Made by a program: the position numbers and the translations under genes. From Ischnura elegans (Eukaryota > Arthropoda > Insecta > Odonata > Coenagrionidae), in assembly GCF_921293095.1 (NCBI RefSeq), contig NC_060259.1, forward strand, positions 44,311,812-44,375,811: a stretch of 64,000 nucleotides of DNA. The letters are read 5' to 3'. Positions 1-13,215 of the stretch are shown piece after piece. Numbering within the stretch: position 1 is the first letter of the stretch; the number at the start of each line of letters is the position of its first letter. The notes under the pieces are model-generated. The model did not search any database. It had not been told where the DNA came from and saw only the letters and a program-made list of their open reading frames with translations.

Positions 1-1620
1 TATACGATGAAATACCTAGAAATTCAACTCACTGAGATTAATGCTTTAATATGACAGCTATAACTCGATTGACATGCACATTTTTTCTGAACGTATTTCT
101 TGACAAAAACAGCCGCTCGTGAAATCCGGAATGGATAATACGCACCGGAGGCATAAAAATACATTTTTTGCTTCCACGTTCAGATGAGAGGAATAACCTT
201 ACTTAGAAAATGCGAAGGGCATTTTCCTATTTTTTAGGATGAGGAATTGATGGAAAATAGCTATTTTAGTGGTAATGGAAAGCAATTAGAAGTCCACAAC
301 GTTTTCTATGCATAAAAACTTTATGAAGATTAAAATTAAAAAAACTTGCCTTCACGATGCATTTTCCAATTTCCGGTGTAGCACGTTTTGTTTGCCTTGG
401 GCTACATTTTTTCCTGTGCATCTTCCCTTCGAAATTAAGCGAAGGGAGTTAGTTAAAAGTTTGTTTCATGTACCCGTACTGAACAAGCACTAAATAATAA
501 GTAGAAATTAATTAACGTTTAATATCCGTTTGCAATACCTTGTGGTGGCTGAGAGCAAGTATAAATTAACTGTCAATCATTAAGGTTTCATCAAAATTTG
601 TTTCGTTTTTCGTGTATATCACAGCAAAGACATGATCAGATTTTTCACATCTTACATTCCTTGTCCTTCTTTTCAAATACTCGACATTAAGAAAAAAATA
701 CCCTTCGATCCGTTCCAGATTATTATTCGGCAAATGATTCATCAAGTGAATTAATAAAGGAAGTATTGAGCAATAGCATCGGAATCAATGCATGACATTA
801 ATTATTATTCGTAAGAAAATAGCTCGTGAACGTAATTTTTGTCTTAGCGATCGTTTTTTTTTTCGAAAAGAAAGGAGAGAGTATTACGAGTGTTGCCTCG
901 GGGTTGATTGCTTCAAGTATATAAAGGGGATTTATGATACAACTGAAAAAGGAAAGTTTGATTGAGTTCTTGACCTTCCTGGCGTGATCCCATCATGCGC
1001 TCTTAAATTGAGGAAGCATTCAAATGAGACATCAGTATGATCATAAGAAGAAATGAAGCAATAGATTGTGCGTGGTGAATATTCTCTCTGGATAATGGAT
1101 CAGGTCCGATATTAAATGTTTTAATTGAAAATAGTCATAAGCAAAAATTATGAGATAGGCAATGAGAGACCACAAGTGGTTAATCTTGTCCTCGGAGAAT
1201 TTACTTGCTCCGAAGCAAACTGATGGCAAAGGTTCAACTTGCGTACTAAGAAAACAACAGTAATTTTTATCTTTCCACCACGTGTTGACTTTGCTCAATT
1301 TTTAATATTTTTTTTGAAGCAATAAATCCATCAAAACTCAACCAAAGAATATTAATATTCATTATGAAGGTGAAAGTATAGCCTAATATGTAACTTTTGA
1401 GCTTGTAGGAAATATAAGAGGTTAATTATTTGGGTTCTGGAGGTGAGGATAAAAGCAAACTCTGCCATTTATTATTGACCATTATAATCATAGAAGATTA
1501 TTGAGTTGGCTCTATAGATACTTAATTTTTTAAAGTTTGATCTCGTATTTAGATTGGTTGCGACTTTATTTATCGTCTGTGTAAATACTTAGACTAAATA
1601 GTAATAATTATTTATTTACT
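1..1620. other. No feature recognised
   Basis: AT-rich sequence with only short chance frames on both strands; no element ends or coding signal seen. Confidence 0.5.
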
Positions 1621-1629
1621 ACGAACGTT

Positions 1630-2045
1630 CCGATTTTACAGCTGATAATAACAAAGGAGAGTGAACTGTAGGTGGTCTCCAAGGTCATAAGACCAGAATT
1701 GAGCCACCATCAAGTAAAAAAATGCAAGCCAAACAAATAATGCAGTACATACTACATAAGTGTTGTTATAGAAATAACATCAAAATAAATGTGCAATATT
1801 TCCTAGAAAGAAAAGCCAGTCTTTAGCAAATCTTAACATTTATTTGAGAACTTAATTTGTATAATTTTAGCAGGCAGTAAATTAAATATCTTTGGCCTAA
1901 AATATCTTTTAACATTTTAATTGAGAACTTAATTTTTTTATTTTAGCAGGCAGTAAATTAAATATCTTTGTCCCCATGTAGAGTAAGCAACGTTTATTTA
2001 AAGTTAATCTTGGTCTGTTTGTTACAACGATTGCCTCACTCCTTA
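1630..2045 (+). repeat. Dispersed repeat, inverse of 25.5-25.9 kb, with internal duplication
   Basis: GTCTCCAAGGTCATAAGACC and TTGAGCCACCATCAA at 1675-1710 are the inverse of 25775-25825; the right part (ATCTTTGTCCCCATGTAG, AACGTTTATTTAAAG, CTTGGTCTGTTTGTTAC) is the inverse of 25535-25600. A 47-base block (TTTTAGCAGGCAGTAAATTA) occurs twice, at about 1847-1893 and 1922-1968. Confidence 0.65.
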
Positions 2046-2860
2046 AATTATATTTACAATTTTCAGATACACTCGGTATATTGCCACTTATGGTATACTA
2101 CAATTTTAAGACTTTAAATAAATACAAATGCCTTAATGGCAAAAATATATAGACTGCAATGACCTCGTCTGCATAAGACCTATAGAATTTAAGACCTCAT
2201 CACAGGTACATATGAGTATACTGTGTTGCTTGCCACAGCTGAAATACTTACAGCAGTGATCGGCCCTTGGAAAACACAGAAAGCTGATTTGTACACGTTA
2301 TAGACATCGGAGTTCACCTTTCCGTTTCAAAATTGACGCTGTATCGCTCACGTTCCCTGTTTAATTAACCGGCTCTTATTTTTCTGAATTTAGAAAGTTT
2401 ATCTTTTATTAGTCTCAAAATGACCGAAATGAATTTTGTATTCACTTGATAAAATATCATAACTTTAAATAACGGGAACCTGTGCTGCTAGGGGTTCCGT
2501 GTTATAAGGACCAAAAATTGAGTTTCTTTTTCGTGGTTGAAACAACTTAAGCCGTATAAATAAAGTAAGTCGTACTTCTGCGGCGCCGCGGTGTGAAGTA
2601 GCGCTCTGGACTCATAATTGTTTAATGATACGTCAAAACAAACGAAAGTTTCATTCTAAAGGGGTCTAATTTCACCTTTTTTGGCCGAGATAGAGTTTTT
2701 CAGCCCCGAAAAATCTTATTTTACGTCCATAGTAGTTAGAGCTCTGCGGCAAGGCTCTCCATTATTTTAAAGTAACCAAATTTTATGGATTGAATATAAA
2801 TTTCAATTTGATTATTGTGAGACTAGAAAAAACATAACTTTTATAAATTCTGAATAATTA

Positions 2861-3211
2861 GGGGTACATTAAATACATGGGGAGATTTTGGCGAGTTTTG
2901 GACCCCCCTCCTCTCTTAGTGAGGTATTGTGAGATTTGGCTCGCTCTAATCTCACGTGAGATTGTTCAAAATTTCAGTGTGAATGTGTTAATCTATGTTT
3001 AATTGCGTTGGATTTATTAAAATAAATTGTTTGATTAGTTTTACTGAAGATTAGTTAAGACTAGAATTTAAGGTTACTGAGGTCACAATTTACTCTGTTT
3101 TTTGGGGAAAAAAATATTACGTGATACTTGCTCCTCTCCCACGTGAGATTTGATGAGAATCAGCTTGATCCCCTCCTCCCTAAATACCTCACGTAATTAA
3201 TGGATGACCCC
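2861..3211 (+). mobile_element. TIR element with AGGGGT ends
   Basis: It begins TTAGGGGTACATTAAATAC and ends GTAATTAATGGATGACCCCT, inverted repeats of about 20 bases with mismatches. Inner motifs CTCACGTGAGATT occur in both halves. Non-coding; a typical insect MITE. Confidence 0.6.
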
Positions 3212-3747
3212 TTAAAGGTCAGTGTATATGTTGTCATCATCATCAACGGTAAGTTATATGTGAGCATTAAACTACTAAAAAAGGAAAAATAAATTTGTAT
3301 AACTATTCCAAGAAGTAGAACACAACACATTAATTCAAAGGGTAGTCTAATATTCGCTCAAAGGAATCTAGCTTTATCAAGCATGAGCATTTTTTAAAAT
3401 AGGCAAATCTACAAATAAGCTTCAATGTCCTCAATAGAGCATAGCACCTTTATTGCAATGGAGAAAATGTACTTTCCCTGACCGTGTGAACTGAGGACAA
3501 GAGTAAGTAAAGGGTGGTGAGAGAGGATTCAGACGTATGGAGACGACAAACAAGCATGGGAAGTTAAGAAACGAGACAGGAGAAAAGGTGGGAAATGACT
3601 AAGAACGCAAAACGATTATAATTCACTGATGGCTGACTTATTCATCTAGAGGAGCCATATAGAGCCAATGTTTCCGAACAAACTCGTTTACGCATTAACC
3701 AACCTCAGCATATCTCACTATACGGTATACCACGGCAAGGATACAAG

Positions 3748-3960
3748 TCATCATCACTGGTCAACGATCCTAAGATTTATTTGACGCAGTTCTCGACTCA
3801 ATTCTCCTTTCAGCTTATCTTTTCACACCTACGTATTTCTTCTCTTTCACATCCTTCTTTCCCTGTTCCATATATTTTGTTCGAGGACTTCCTTTTCCGT
3901 TCTTTCCATCTACTTGTTCCTCGTCGATTGCCTTCATCATGTCACCTTGAGCTAGGTTAC
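3748..3960 (-). mobile_element. LINE 3' end (second RT lineage), inverted
   Basis: The minus strand encodes SPRTKYMEQGKKDVKEKKYV followed by a stop, then the same untranslated end as the copies at 32.7 and 62.3 kb (TTGACCAGTGATGATGAC). The reading frame is closest to the presumed ancestral one in this copy. Confidence 0.72.
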
Positions 3961-4574
3961 CTTTGTTGAGGCAGCCTTCATGGGATATATACGTAGCTAA
4001 AATTGATGCATAATACATAATAATTTCATGTTAGTTCATTGTAAGCGTAGAAAATAATAATACAAACTAGAGATAGGAATTAATAATACAGTACAGGTGA
4101 TGCCAAAGAGAAAATATGACTAATTCAGGGTTAGATTTGAAAGAAATCTTGCAATATTTTCATCAGCCAATATCAAATATTTAGATAGGTGCAAGAATAT
4201 TTTACTGCCTTTCTTATCCTTTTTACAATCAGGTGGCATGTTGTAGGTTCTTGGTTCCATTAACTGTAAACATCGTTTGAAGATAGTAAGATTGGAGTTT
4301 GATTCAGTTTACCTTGCCCTTTCTTAGAATGAACCTTAAATAACTACCAGATAAATTTGACTTATTGCACTCATAGCGTAGAATAGTCTTAATACTTTTT
4401 ATAATACAAATTTTGTAATGGAAGTAAATTCAGATGCTTAAACAAAGGATGGGGAAATTAAGGTAGGTGGAGCTCATTTCGTGCAAATCGTAAGTCACAG
4501 GCATTTGAATTTTCAATTTTCAAGGAAGAGGGGGTAGTCCTTTCCCCTGGTCCACCTTGCACTTGGAGGATTTT

Positions 4575-4672
4575 TTTAAGGTAGTCAGGATGTTTCTACT
4601 GGGATTTGAATTGAAGACCCTTCGACGAGCAGCCGAACGCTCAATTCACTGAGCTACCTCGCTTCCCAGAGG
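4575..4672 (-). mobile_element. tRNA-like SINE head or degenerate tRNA
   Basis: On the minus strand, AGGTAGCTCAGTGAATTGAG (A box) is followed at normal spacing by a B-box-like TTCAATTCAAATCCC and CAGTAGAAACATC. The left part is close to a real tRNA 5' half, while the T arm is degenerate. A SINE head is more likely than a gene. Confidence 0.55.
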
Positions 4673-4679
4673 CTTTATA

Positions 4680-7370
4680 GGACTAATTAATTTGATATTT
4701 ACTATACCAGCTGCCGTTTCGACGTTGGAATGGTTCAAGTCGCCAATGGGGTCATTTGAAATTTTAACCGAGTATAATAACCGCTCGGGGGAAAAATTCG
4801 AGTCGATATAACTGGAAATTTGATTGCTCCAGGCAGTGGCTGGACGAAACAAAATTATTCATCCAGTCGTGATTTTCTTGGGAGGAGATTGACCCTTTGA
4901 CTCATCAAAACACGTCCATCTGATGCACGTGTATTCGTGCTTGGTGAAAAATATAACCGCGGGAGCTACTATTCTTTGCAAAATTCGGTCACCCGAGTTT
5001 GAAGACCAACATCTCAAACACCGCTTATTGATTTGAAAAAAATGTACATCATGTTAAAGCTCCTTTTGCGCTGACTGAAGGCAGGTGTTTTATTTTTATG
5101 TTAACAACTTTATCCTAATGCGCCAAAAATGGTATTTTAACGCATTTATTTGGTTACCGCACGTATGTATCACCCTTGCGGCTTTGAAGCAACAAAACGG
5201 ATCAAAATATGAACATTTACGTTACACTTGTTGCAGCTAAAGACTTTCGCAATAGTTATATGAAGTTCCATGATATTGAGATCTTTATTATTGTATTGCG
5301 AGTGTATTCTGTCATGTCTCGTATTTGATTGAAATGTGAAAAGTCGTTATTTTACGAATGGAGCACTCGACGGAATCGACCTTGGACCGTCGTCTTGTGA
5401 AGTCCCTTGCTAAATATCTACTAACGGTACTTTTACAGAAGATGTAGGAAAGTAAAACTCGCCAACCAATTATTTCCGGTTACAAGCGCTTTGTGCTACG
5501 AGAGCCCCCTGCTTTGAGGCGGCCGGAGGGAGCAAGCAGTTCGGTGCAGGATTGGTTGCCGAATTAAAAAATTCTGTTGACAGTCTTTTCTTTACATAGT
5601 CAGAAAAAACACTATGCGTCGTACGGAAATGGCTTGGGATGAAACACTCACAGCTATTGTACACAGACCGATATGTCTATATAGCGTTCGAACAGTTTTC
5701 TGTTGAATATTACATGAAATAATTTAATGAAGAAAATAGCGTGTTTTTTTTTTTACCACGCGGTGGGTTGGATTTGTCCATAGAAATATAATGGATTACT
5801 CCTCGTCACGGCAGTCAATTATGCGATTACTTTGCGTGAAATGGGGTAGACAGGGTAGCTTATATAATTGCATTCGGTTCAAATCCGGATAATTCTTCCG
5901 AAAACGCCATTTCAACTTCGGGGTAGTTTCTACTGAATTTTAGAACTTTGTGAACATCAAGGATGACCAAGAGAGAGAAGTTCTGCTTTCTAATGCAAAT
6001 CCTTGGTACTCATGTGTAAACGCCGAACAGAATGTTTCCTCTTCGTCCATCAACCTATTATATGCGTGGATGTATTTAACTGCTTACGATGCTTGCATAG
6101 ACATGACAAACCTAACCTGGGCAAGGTACTAGGGAAAATCTTGAAGGCTTCAAGGAATGTGTAGTTGAAAAGAGAATGCGTGAATTACTTTAAGTTGTTA
6201 ATGATGATCTACTTACCCTAGTAGAAAGATTCAAGATTTGGTCGGAGGAAAACAACTCTACAAACTACAACTCTGACGGTGAATATAAGTATCTGCGGTG
6301 TCATTTTGAACATGGGTATCCTTTATCACTTGTATGCGTACCCTTTACGCCCAGACATGCTCTCCTGATACTCATTTTATTTAATAACAAGCATGCGAGT
6401 TCAAGAGATCGTCTTAGTATGATGGTTGAATTTTTTGCTTGGATTATTGGGAGACTTTATGGGAACTCAATAATGCAGGTAAGTAGTATGCTCGTAATGG
6501 TCAAAGGGCGTGGGGAAGCTTGGCTACGCCGATGGTAATGAATGTTGATAAGCTAATCAACTGTGGACACATGTGGAATACTTCTTTGAGAACGGTAATA
6601 TTAAGCATGGTTTAAAATACTCGATACGGTTCCACTACATACATTTCTCCCGAGTATTTTTTTAAGTCTACTGGGTCATTTAATTTAATAATGCTTGATC
6701 ATATTTAGTCCCTTTTAATCTCCAAAATGACGCACGAAAATTCGAAAATTGTCATCAGGATTATATATGGTGCAATCCCATTGAGTATTTTCAGCCAGTT
6801 TTAACTTTGAGCACTAAATCGAGGATGGGTGCACAATTGAAGCACCAAAACGTTTTATTTACCATTGTTGTTATTCATGCTGATAACATAAAAAAATTCT
6901 TCGGTGCCTAAGTAAGTACGAGAAATGAAAAATGGCATATACTGAACACTTCGAAGCACAAACTCGAGTGTTCCTCGGGATGTACATTTCCTGCCAGGAA
7001 ACTGTACTGGAATAGGGCTCGAGCAACTAAATGTACATAATATCCTGAGAGCCACCTCGAGGGTGTATGGCAGTGGGTGATTAATTACCAGCATGCAGCA
7101 TGTAATAGGATATCCGCATGCACACCACACGATCCAAAATACGTTTTTCACAGTACTAACAAATGATAATACCACGTTCGTGCAAAGGTTAAACTTGCCA
7201 ACTACTCATTAAAATAATCTTCCAGTAATGCTAGAACACACAAAACATACTGTTAGAAATAATAATAAAAATCAGAAATATGCCGGCAGTCGTATTTTAT
7301 TCCATAACAAAATACTCCGTGCATTTTTCTCGAGCCCGAACTATGTATCCTTTTCCTTTAAGTAAGATCT
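4680..7370. other. No feature recognised
   Basis: AT-rich, with chance ORFs up to about 106 codons (6855-7175 minus), none with recognisable motifs or splice context. The stretches 2050-2855, 3215-3745 and 3965-4570 are similar. Confidence 0.45.
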
Positions 7371-7383
7371 TGTTCTACAATAA

Positions 7384-7760
7384 GATCTCGTTCTTCCCCA
7401 GCGCATGATGTTGGTGAAGCCTTCTTGGGTTTTCCACCGGGTGAGTTGATTGTAGGCCGACGTTTCGATGGCTGCCTCTGCCATCGTCTCCAGGGCATGA
7501 CGATTCGCGAATGGTGCCTTCCGTATCGCGCCAAATTGTTCAGGTTACTTCTGACTGGCTGGCGCTGGTTTTTTTTGCCTTTCCTCTCTGAGTTATCTCA
7601 GGGCTGGGTTCCAAGCGGCACTTAAAGCGTAGCCTGTGTCACGGTTGAAATTTTTCCTCTGTATTCGGATCTCGATCGCCTCCTTCGTCATCCGGTCTCA
7701 GTAACCGTTGCATCGGCCAAGTAATTTGGCGTCGTAAAAAAGGTATCCGGTGGTTGTTAT
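7384..7760 (-). mobile_element. Penelope-like element 3' end with hammerhead-like hairpin
   Basis: The minus strand encodes RMTKEAIEIRIQRKNFNRDT and YALSAAWNPALR before a stop (about 7570-7700), the conserved tail after the GIY-YIG domain in arthropod Penelope-like elements (family knowledge). It is followed by a hairpin region: CTGGAGA, then GATGGC / GCCATC stem halves, then GAAAC (7461-7493). The upstream RT and most of the GIY-YIG domain are absent, so this is a 5'-truncated copy. Confidence 0.7.
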
Positions 7761-7764
7761 CTTT

Positions 7765-9125
7765 TAGCTTTCTGATCCTCTTTCATGTAAGGTGCTGCCA
7801 TTTAGTAACTCCTAAAATGTACTTACTTCTAAATTTACTGGATTTAAAAAAAACATCAATAATCCTGGGTGTAACACAACCTACGCATGAAAATGCCACG
7901 GGCTTCATATTGTTAAGAGTTTAATCATCGTTTTTCTCTCACTATAAGTACGAAAGTGGTTATATATATTTGTTTTGTTACTTTGATAAAGGTTTCCCGA
8001 TTAAAATTGAAAACGAACGATTCACCACATTTCTAATCATGAAATATACAAGAAGAGCAGACTCATTCATCCTCCAGATTCATCGTAGAAAGCGCTGGAT
8101 ATTCCAAATTCCTTTCGCTTCGTGGACAGGAGATAACATAACTTTGAGTTCCTCAAGGGCAAGCCAGAAGAACACGCCTTCATAATTAGATACGGTCATT
8201 GGTATGCGTTTTACCGCTGCAGAGGAAATTGCGGAAACTCGCGTGCTATAATCCGAGGCCTGATAGGCTTCGAGGCACCGTTTCCTGCCTTAATGAATAC
8301 TATCGCCGACCCCCAAATGACTGGTCTCTGAATATTATGTCGAGCGATCGATGACATAACTACCGATCGGAGGCTGGATTGAGATGATGAATCATTGGCT
8401 GAAAAAAATAGCCGGTAAGGAGTTATTCGCGGAGGTATGTGGCTTACAGTCCACCGTTGATTAAATCATTGCATAGACGCTCTCAATCGATCCGTTAGGT
8501 GGTGAAGGAATTCTTTGAATATACCTTTTTAACTTTTCATACCTCTTTGAAGGGAGATAAAATGCAATGCAATGCATGGCCGTGAAAATTTGACCATATA
8601 AAATAAATGCCTAGTAGTAGTACATTTTCTACGATTGTCGTTGTAATCCATAATCGTGAAAAATTGCAAGTATTTATTTTAGCTAGTGTGCATTGCCCAC
8701 ATATACCTACGGTTGAATATGGTATCAATAAATGCCCACGATTTCCCGAAGAGGATATAGTCTACACTGAGTTAGCAACCAATGTTTTCTACGGATTTGT
8801 TTTCCGCACTGTTTCGCTACATTTGGTAATGGCTTGCATTACAGTTGTGAAAGTGAAACGTTTTCGAACTGAACGTTTCATTAAAATGGAAATAAAAATA
8901 AAACAAAGATTTTTACCCTATGCAGGCAATTTAAGCATGTGATCCTCAGAAAGAAGTAGGTACCTTTATTGAAAGGTATCATGCTTTGACAGTCAAAGTG
9001 GGGGTAGTACGTGGACTAGAAAGGGGAGATAACAAATTTAAAAGAGTAAGCCTAGATAAATAATTTAATATAGGTTAACATAAGCTAGGTAATAGGTTAA
9101 AATTCCACCAAATTAAGCTTTAAAA
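7765..9125. other. No gene recognised
   Basis: A plus-strand frame of 111 codons at 8607-8942 is open but shows no motif. A short LINE-tail-like stretch lies at 8281-8303. Confidence 0.45.
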
Positions 9126-9336
9126 CCGACCGGCCGACCTGGCCTGGCCGCCCCTGAAGGCGTGAAAAAAAACGATATAAAACTAGTTGGCCGGGTCGAG
9201 GATAGATATGAGGCTTCCTGGCTCGTCACTCAGAAATCACTAATAGAATATTTCGTGAGTTTATTAGAGGTCGCCGAGCCCAGGTTGATGTTGATACCTT
9301 AAACAATTACTTTGACAATCTTGAAGTATCCATTAA

Positions 9337-9554
9337 CCATTTCTAACGCACTACTGCACCTGGGAGTTATCAAATTGCGAGATTTTTCATTTGAAAACTT
9401 GAAAATTTTGCACTTAATCACAATTATCGTTGGAGCTAAATATTTCGTTCCATCCATCTACACCACAAAATAGCGTATTTAAATATTTCCTAAATAGAGT
9501 AGAAAATTTACACGTTTTTGATGTTGCTTAAAAGTAACATTAGGTTATAATGGG
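9337..9554 (+). mobile_element. TTAA-flanked MITE (family T), copy 1
   Basis: It is flanked by TTAA at 9333-9336 and 9555-9558. The ends are CCATTTCTAACGCA and GGTTATAATGGG. The family consensus from four copies has about 22-25 base inverted ends, CCCTTTCTAACCCAGCGCTG and CCCATTATAACCCAATGCTG. The body has a conserved AATTATNGTGGCAGCTA segment. It sits inside the larger repeat at 9128-10555. Confidence 0.75.
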
Positions 9555-9944
9555 TTAAAGATGTTCAACCTCAAAGTTTTATTAACTTTGATGAGACAAA
9601 CTGTATTTCTTAGGGGTTACAAGAATAAAAACTTTTTTAAAACAAATATTGGTTGTTCACTTTAGCTAATTGGCAGTACAAACACCCTCATAAAAATAAT
9701 ATTTATGGTCCTCTTTACCCTATCTCGTGGGGTAAAGTGGACCACACAAATATCATTTTCATATTTCACTATTTTCAATTTTGTTATGCAAAAATTATTG
9801 GGAAGTTGGTACACTCTCATGCGAATTGCATCGGGAAGGTCTCGGAGGTATTATATGTGGAATACTAAGGGGAACTTAAACATGGATTAGTACTTTTATT
9901 TAAAAATTGATGGAAATGGTCCACTTTACCCCATTCTACGCTAC

Positions 9945-10030
9945 TGAGCGGGGAGGGGAAGGAAAATAGAGTGTAAGAATAGAATGATAGGGAGTAGGCC
10001 TTATTGTGAATTAAAGAGGGGAGTGAAGGT
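9945..10030 (+). mobile_element. Short 3' fragment of the LINE family at 55.6-57.3 kb
   Basis: The stretch GGGGAAGGAAAATAGAG followed by GGGAGTAGGCCTTATTGTG matches the coding end and stop region of the LINE at 57.17-57.24 kb with small changes. Confidence 0.55.
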
Positions 10031-10341
10031 TGGCGGGGGAGACGGGCTATCGTAATCTGAAAAACGCACCATGCATGCTTAACTCTACCATTTGAATAAT
10101 TAAATAGTAATAATTATAATTATTTTCTATTGAAACGGCGCTATCCTCAAGAGGGGCGATTAAGAGGTAATTGTTTTTTAACGATACTTTTGCTTTACGA
10201 CGTTTCATGCTAATAAAATCTTAGGCAGATTAAAATGTGGCTAGTTTTCTTGAGGCTATATAATTACATTTAACCGGCAATTGATCTTTCCATCTTAATT
10301 AGTAGCGCTAACAAGTATAGTAACAATTAAAATTATGTATC

Positions 10342-10455
10342 ATGTTGTATTTTATTATTCTCTCAATTGTACTCATAAACACCATAGGTCAAGAAACGCC
10401 ACATTTGTCTGACGCAGCTATTGGGCAATCAACAGTTAACTTTTTTCAAGGATAA
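10342..10455 (+). pseudogene. Arm-A copy of the unidentified frame, truncated by frameshift
   Basis: The 37-codon frame shares IILSIxLIxTIGQET and AAIGQSTVxFF with the minus-strand frame at 14249. A one-base insertion after the TTTTTT run (10441-10446) leads to TAA at 10453; the next frame reads on as NLVSRRNMQFLLRM. Confidence 0.4.
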
Positions 10456-10861
10456 TTTGGTTTCACGACGTAACATGCAATTTTTGCTACGAATGTACCA
10501 GTTTGGCCAAAATAATTGTTTACCTAGATAAAAAGCACAAGAGGAGCAGTCCGAAGTATTTATTTTATATGTTCAAATTCCACTACATCACGTTTGAATC
10601 TGTCAAAAATTTTGAATTGAGAATTTTGGAATATTCAATTGGTATATTGCCTGCAGATCAAAGTAAATGTAAACAGCACGGCAAATGCGGCTTTGGACAA
10701 CATTGGCACTCTCACCTTAGGTATGGTATACGATGCCAATGCACAGAAGAATTTATCTTGGAATATTCAATTGGTGCATCGTCCGCCGATCAAAATAAAT
10801 AATAGAAGTGCGGGTGGAATAATAAATTAGAAGTTAATGGTTAATCTCCTTAAATAACATG

Positions 10862-10947
10862 ATTTCACTTCATGACCGATTTCAATGCATTCCAGTGCAA
10901 CTAAAGATGATTGCAAAATGCATTGAAACCGGTCCTGAAGTGAAATT
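10862..10947. repeat. Short palindromic repeat
   Basis: Arms of 30 bases (10862-10891 and 10917-10947) are inverted with 2 mismatches; TTTCACTTCATGACCGATTT faces its inverse. It could form an 86-base hairpin. Confidence 0.7.
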
Positions 10948-11124
10948 ATAGTATTTATGGAAACTTGCCAGTACCTTTAATTAATAGCTCATAATTTCGG
11001 CCTTAACTGTGTGAAAATTTTCCAATACGAAAATGAAATAATACACCTAGCTAGGTTTACTAATAGATTTGAAAACTCACGACCCGGAATTCAGAACATA
11101 GATACATCGTCAGGTATCTGATAT

Positions 11125-11740
11125 AACTGATATTTGGGTGGTGCTTTTTCAATAAGTACCTATCGATGTGACTACGTTATACACGGGTCGAGCTTTTTAA
11201 AATATGTTAGTGAACCTGAATTTTTAAATTTTTACAATGTTTGAGAGAAATTTTATTCTTTTATTTTCCTTTAGTTTTAATTTATTTATTACTCGAAGGT
11301 GTTTTATAGTGTGATGCTGGGAATACCTTTCCACCAAGGAATTGCATATGCTCTACTGCAATACACAGGAACTATGACACCAGTAGGAAATACCATTTTT
11401 CCATGCAAGTGACACAGTGACGATCCCGTACACTGCTTTGGTGTGCGTCTATGTAGCTAAAACATGGGTGGTCCTTTTTCGTATAGTACCAGTGGATCGA
11501 ATGCGATTCCTTGGGGGAAGGGTGATTTACCTTGAATGTGCTGCTCCCTGGGCTCAAGATATCAGAATAAGAAAAGTCTACACGTAAAGATGACCCCAGA
11601 CACACACCGTAAAACACCTTCGAGTAATAAACGAATTAAATGTTATGGAAAATCATGGAAATACCAAGAGGAAATACCACTTTTCCATCCAACTGACACA
11701 GTGACAATCCCTTACACTGCAATGGTATACAGCGCATGCT
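11125..11740. repeat. Cluster of local direct and inverted duplications
   Basis: A 53-base block (AGGAAATACCA, TTTTCCATGC, TGACACAGTGAC) occurs at 11384-11436 and 11668-11723. GGTGGTCCTTTTTC-type sequence occurs at 11134 and 11467. ACTCGAAGGTGTTTTA at 11292 is inverted at about 11610. No coding frame is supported. Confidence 0.6.
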
Positions 11741-11744
11741 AAAC

Positions 11745-12650
11745 CTCTGTTCAAAACCTTACCTGCGTGCATTTAGCCTCAGTCTTACGAACAAAATGAG
11801 GCGTGGTTCGGTGGTTTCATTCTCACCCTCGGTGACGTCCTTGCCCCGCTCGTGAGATCTCCTCCCGTCGGGCGTGATCCGCCTCGAGTCGTCCCGGTCC
11901 CGCGGTCATGAACAATCGCTCACCCACGCACATTTGTGTGATAATAACACCTTTACGCATAGAAAAAATGAGCGGGTTAGAGGCGAAGGAAAGGTGGTTA
12001 TTAAGAGAATTGTTAGCGAAAACGGGAGGGAACGCATGCCAAGGGAGAGACTGATAGAATGCTTGAGATAGATAAGACCTTCTCCAAAAATTATGCGGAG
12101 TGGAATACGGAGACATACAATTGGAGAAGGGTAGTCGTCCCTCTAGAGTGATATTAGGAGATATCATGTCGAGAAACTGGTATCCATCAGCTTCGCTTCA
12201 GGTGAATGGAATTTATGCATGAATTCTGAAGAATCACCGAGGAATGATATCTGTTAGTGCAGCTATGAAGAATGCTTTCTCAGACAACACCTGATTAACG
12301 CGTACATTTCGGAGATCATCGGAGCATTGATCTAAAATTAGAAAGCGTATGTGATTAGCGTTAAAAACGCCTTTTCCGCCAAACTATTGCTGCCTAGCTC
12401 AGTATGACGTATTTTGCTCTTTCTGAAGAGATAGAAAGGTTAGCTGATACCTTTCCGACCGCTAGAGAGAAGTTATATACACCACAATGGTCAATAGTAA
12501 AACGACTACTACTTAGTTCTGAATTCTGTTCCCAGGCATTGGACATGAAACTCAATATGATCATGTAATCACCTACACATTTTTGGCTAAGTTTTGCATC
12601 TGATTTTTATGGTAAAAGGCCTTATACTTCTTATATCTCCTTTATCTTCT
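11745..12650. other. No feature recognised
   Basis: The minus-strand frame 11823-12167 and the plus-strand frame 11874-12071 overlap in an AG/CT-rich stretch and look like chance openings. The stretch 13220-13390 also holds nothing recognisable. Confidence 0.4.
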
Positions 12651-12654
12651 ATCA

Positions 12655-13215
12655 CAATTCTCTTTAATAAGACGAATTTTATGAATGATAAATTTCACAC
12701 AGCCACTTAAATCATGACGAAGTAGGATATCATTTCGAACCATGGAAACTTAACATATCCGTTATGCACTCCCGTGGTTTTTGTATGAAACCAACGAGCC
12801 CTCGCCGTTGTGAGAAATTTATGGACTGTTTAATGGTGACAGGCGGTCACCGTCTCAGGTGTCATATCTCATTGAAAGCCAAAATATTCTAAGTATGGGA
12901 GAAATTGTATAGTCTCAATCAAATTAGCTCTATAGAATGCTATCTTTTGTTTTTTGGATCCTCTTTTATCATTTACGGAAGGTGTTTTCACAACTGCCAC
13001 GTCTCACTCATTTTGTAGCCCTTAAACACTTCGCATGATGTTTCCCGTGCGAGGGAAGAGTTCAGCAACACAAAATGATTAATATGTATGTTTCTCGAAA
13101 ATACCCTCCGTCCCAAGCCCATTCTTTAATTTTTCTTCTCATCAACTTTAATAAGACGCATTTTATGAATGGTAAATTTCACACAGCCACTTTAATTTTT
13201 CTCCTCATCAACTTT
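12655..13215. repeat. Local duplication
   Basis: TTTAATAAGACGAATTTTATG..AAATTTCACACAGCCACTT at 12663-12708 recurs at 13145-13192, and the flanking TTTAATTTTTCTTCTCATCA occurs twice (13126 and 13189). Confidence 0.6.

Larger units (their letters stand above)
9128..10555 (+). repeat. Large inverted repeat, arm A
   Basis: Segments 9128-9300, about 9650-9800 and 10080-10555 are the reverse complement of 13.95-14.83 kb. Shared stretches include AGGCTTCCTGGCTCGTCA, CCTATCTCGTGGGGTAAA, GGCAATTGATCTTTCCATCT and TTTCACGACGTAACATGCAA. Arm A is interrupted by a TTAA MITE (9337-9554) and a LINE fragment (9945-10030). At 9128-9157 it ends in the same CAGGGGCGG-type terminus (inverse) that abuts arm B. 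Confidence 0.75.
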
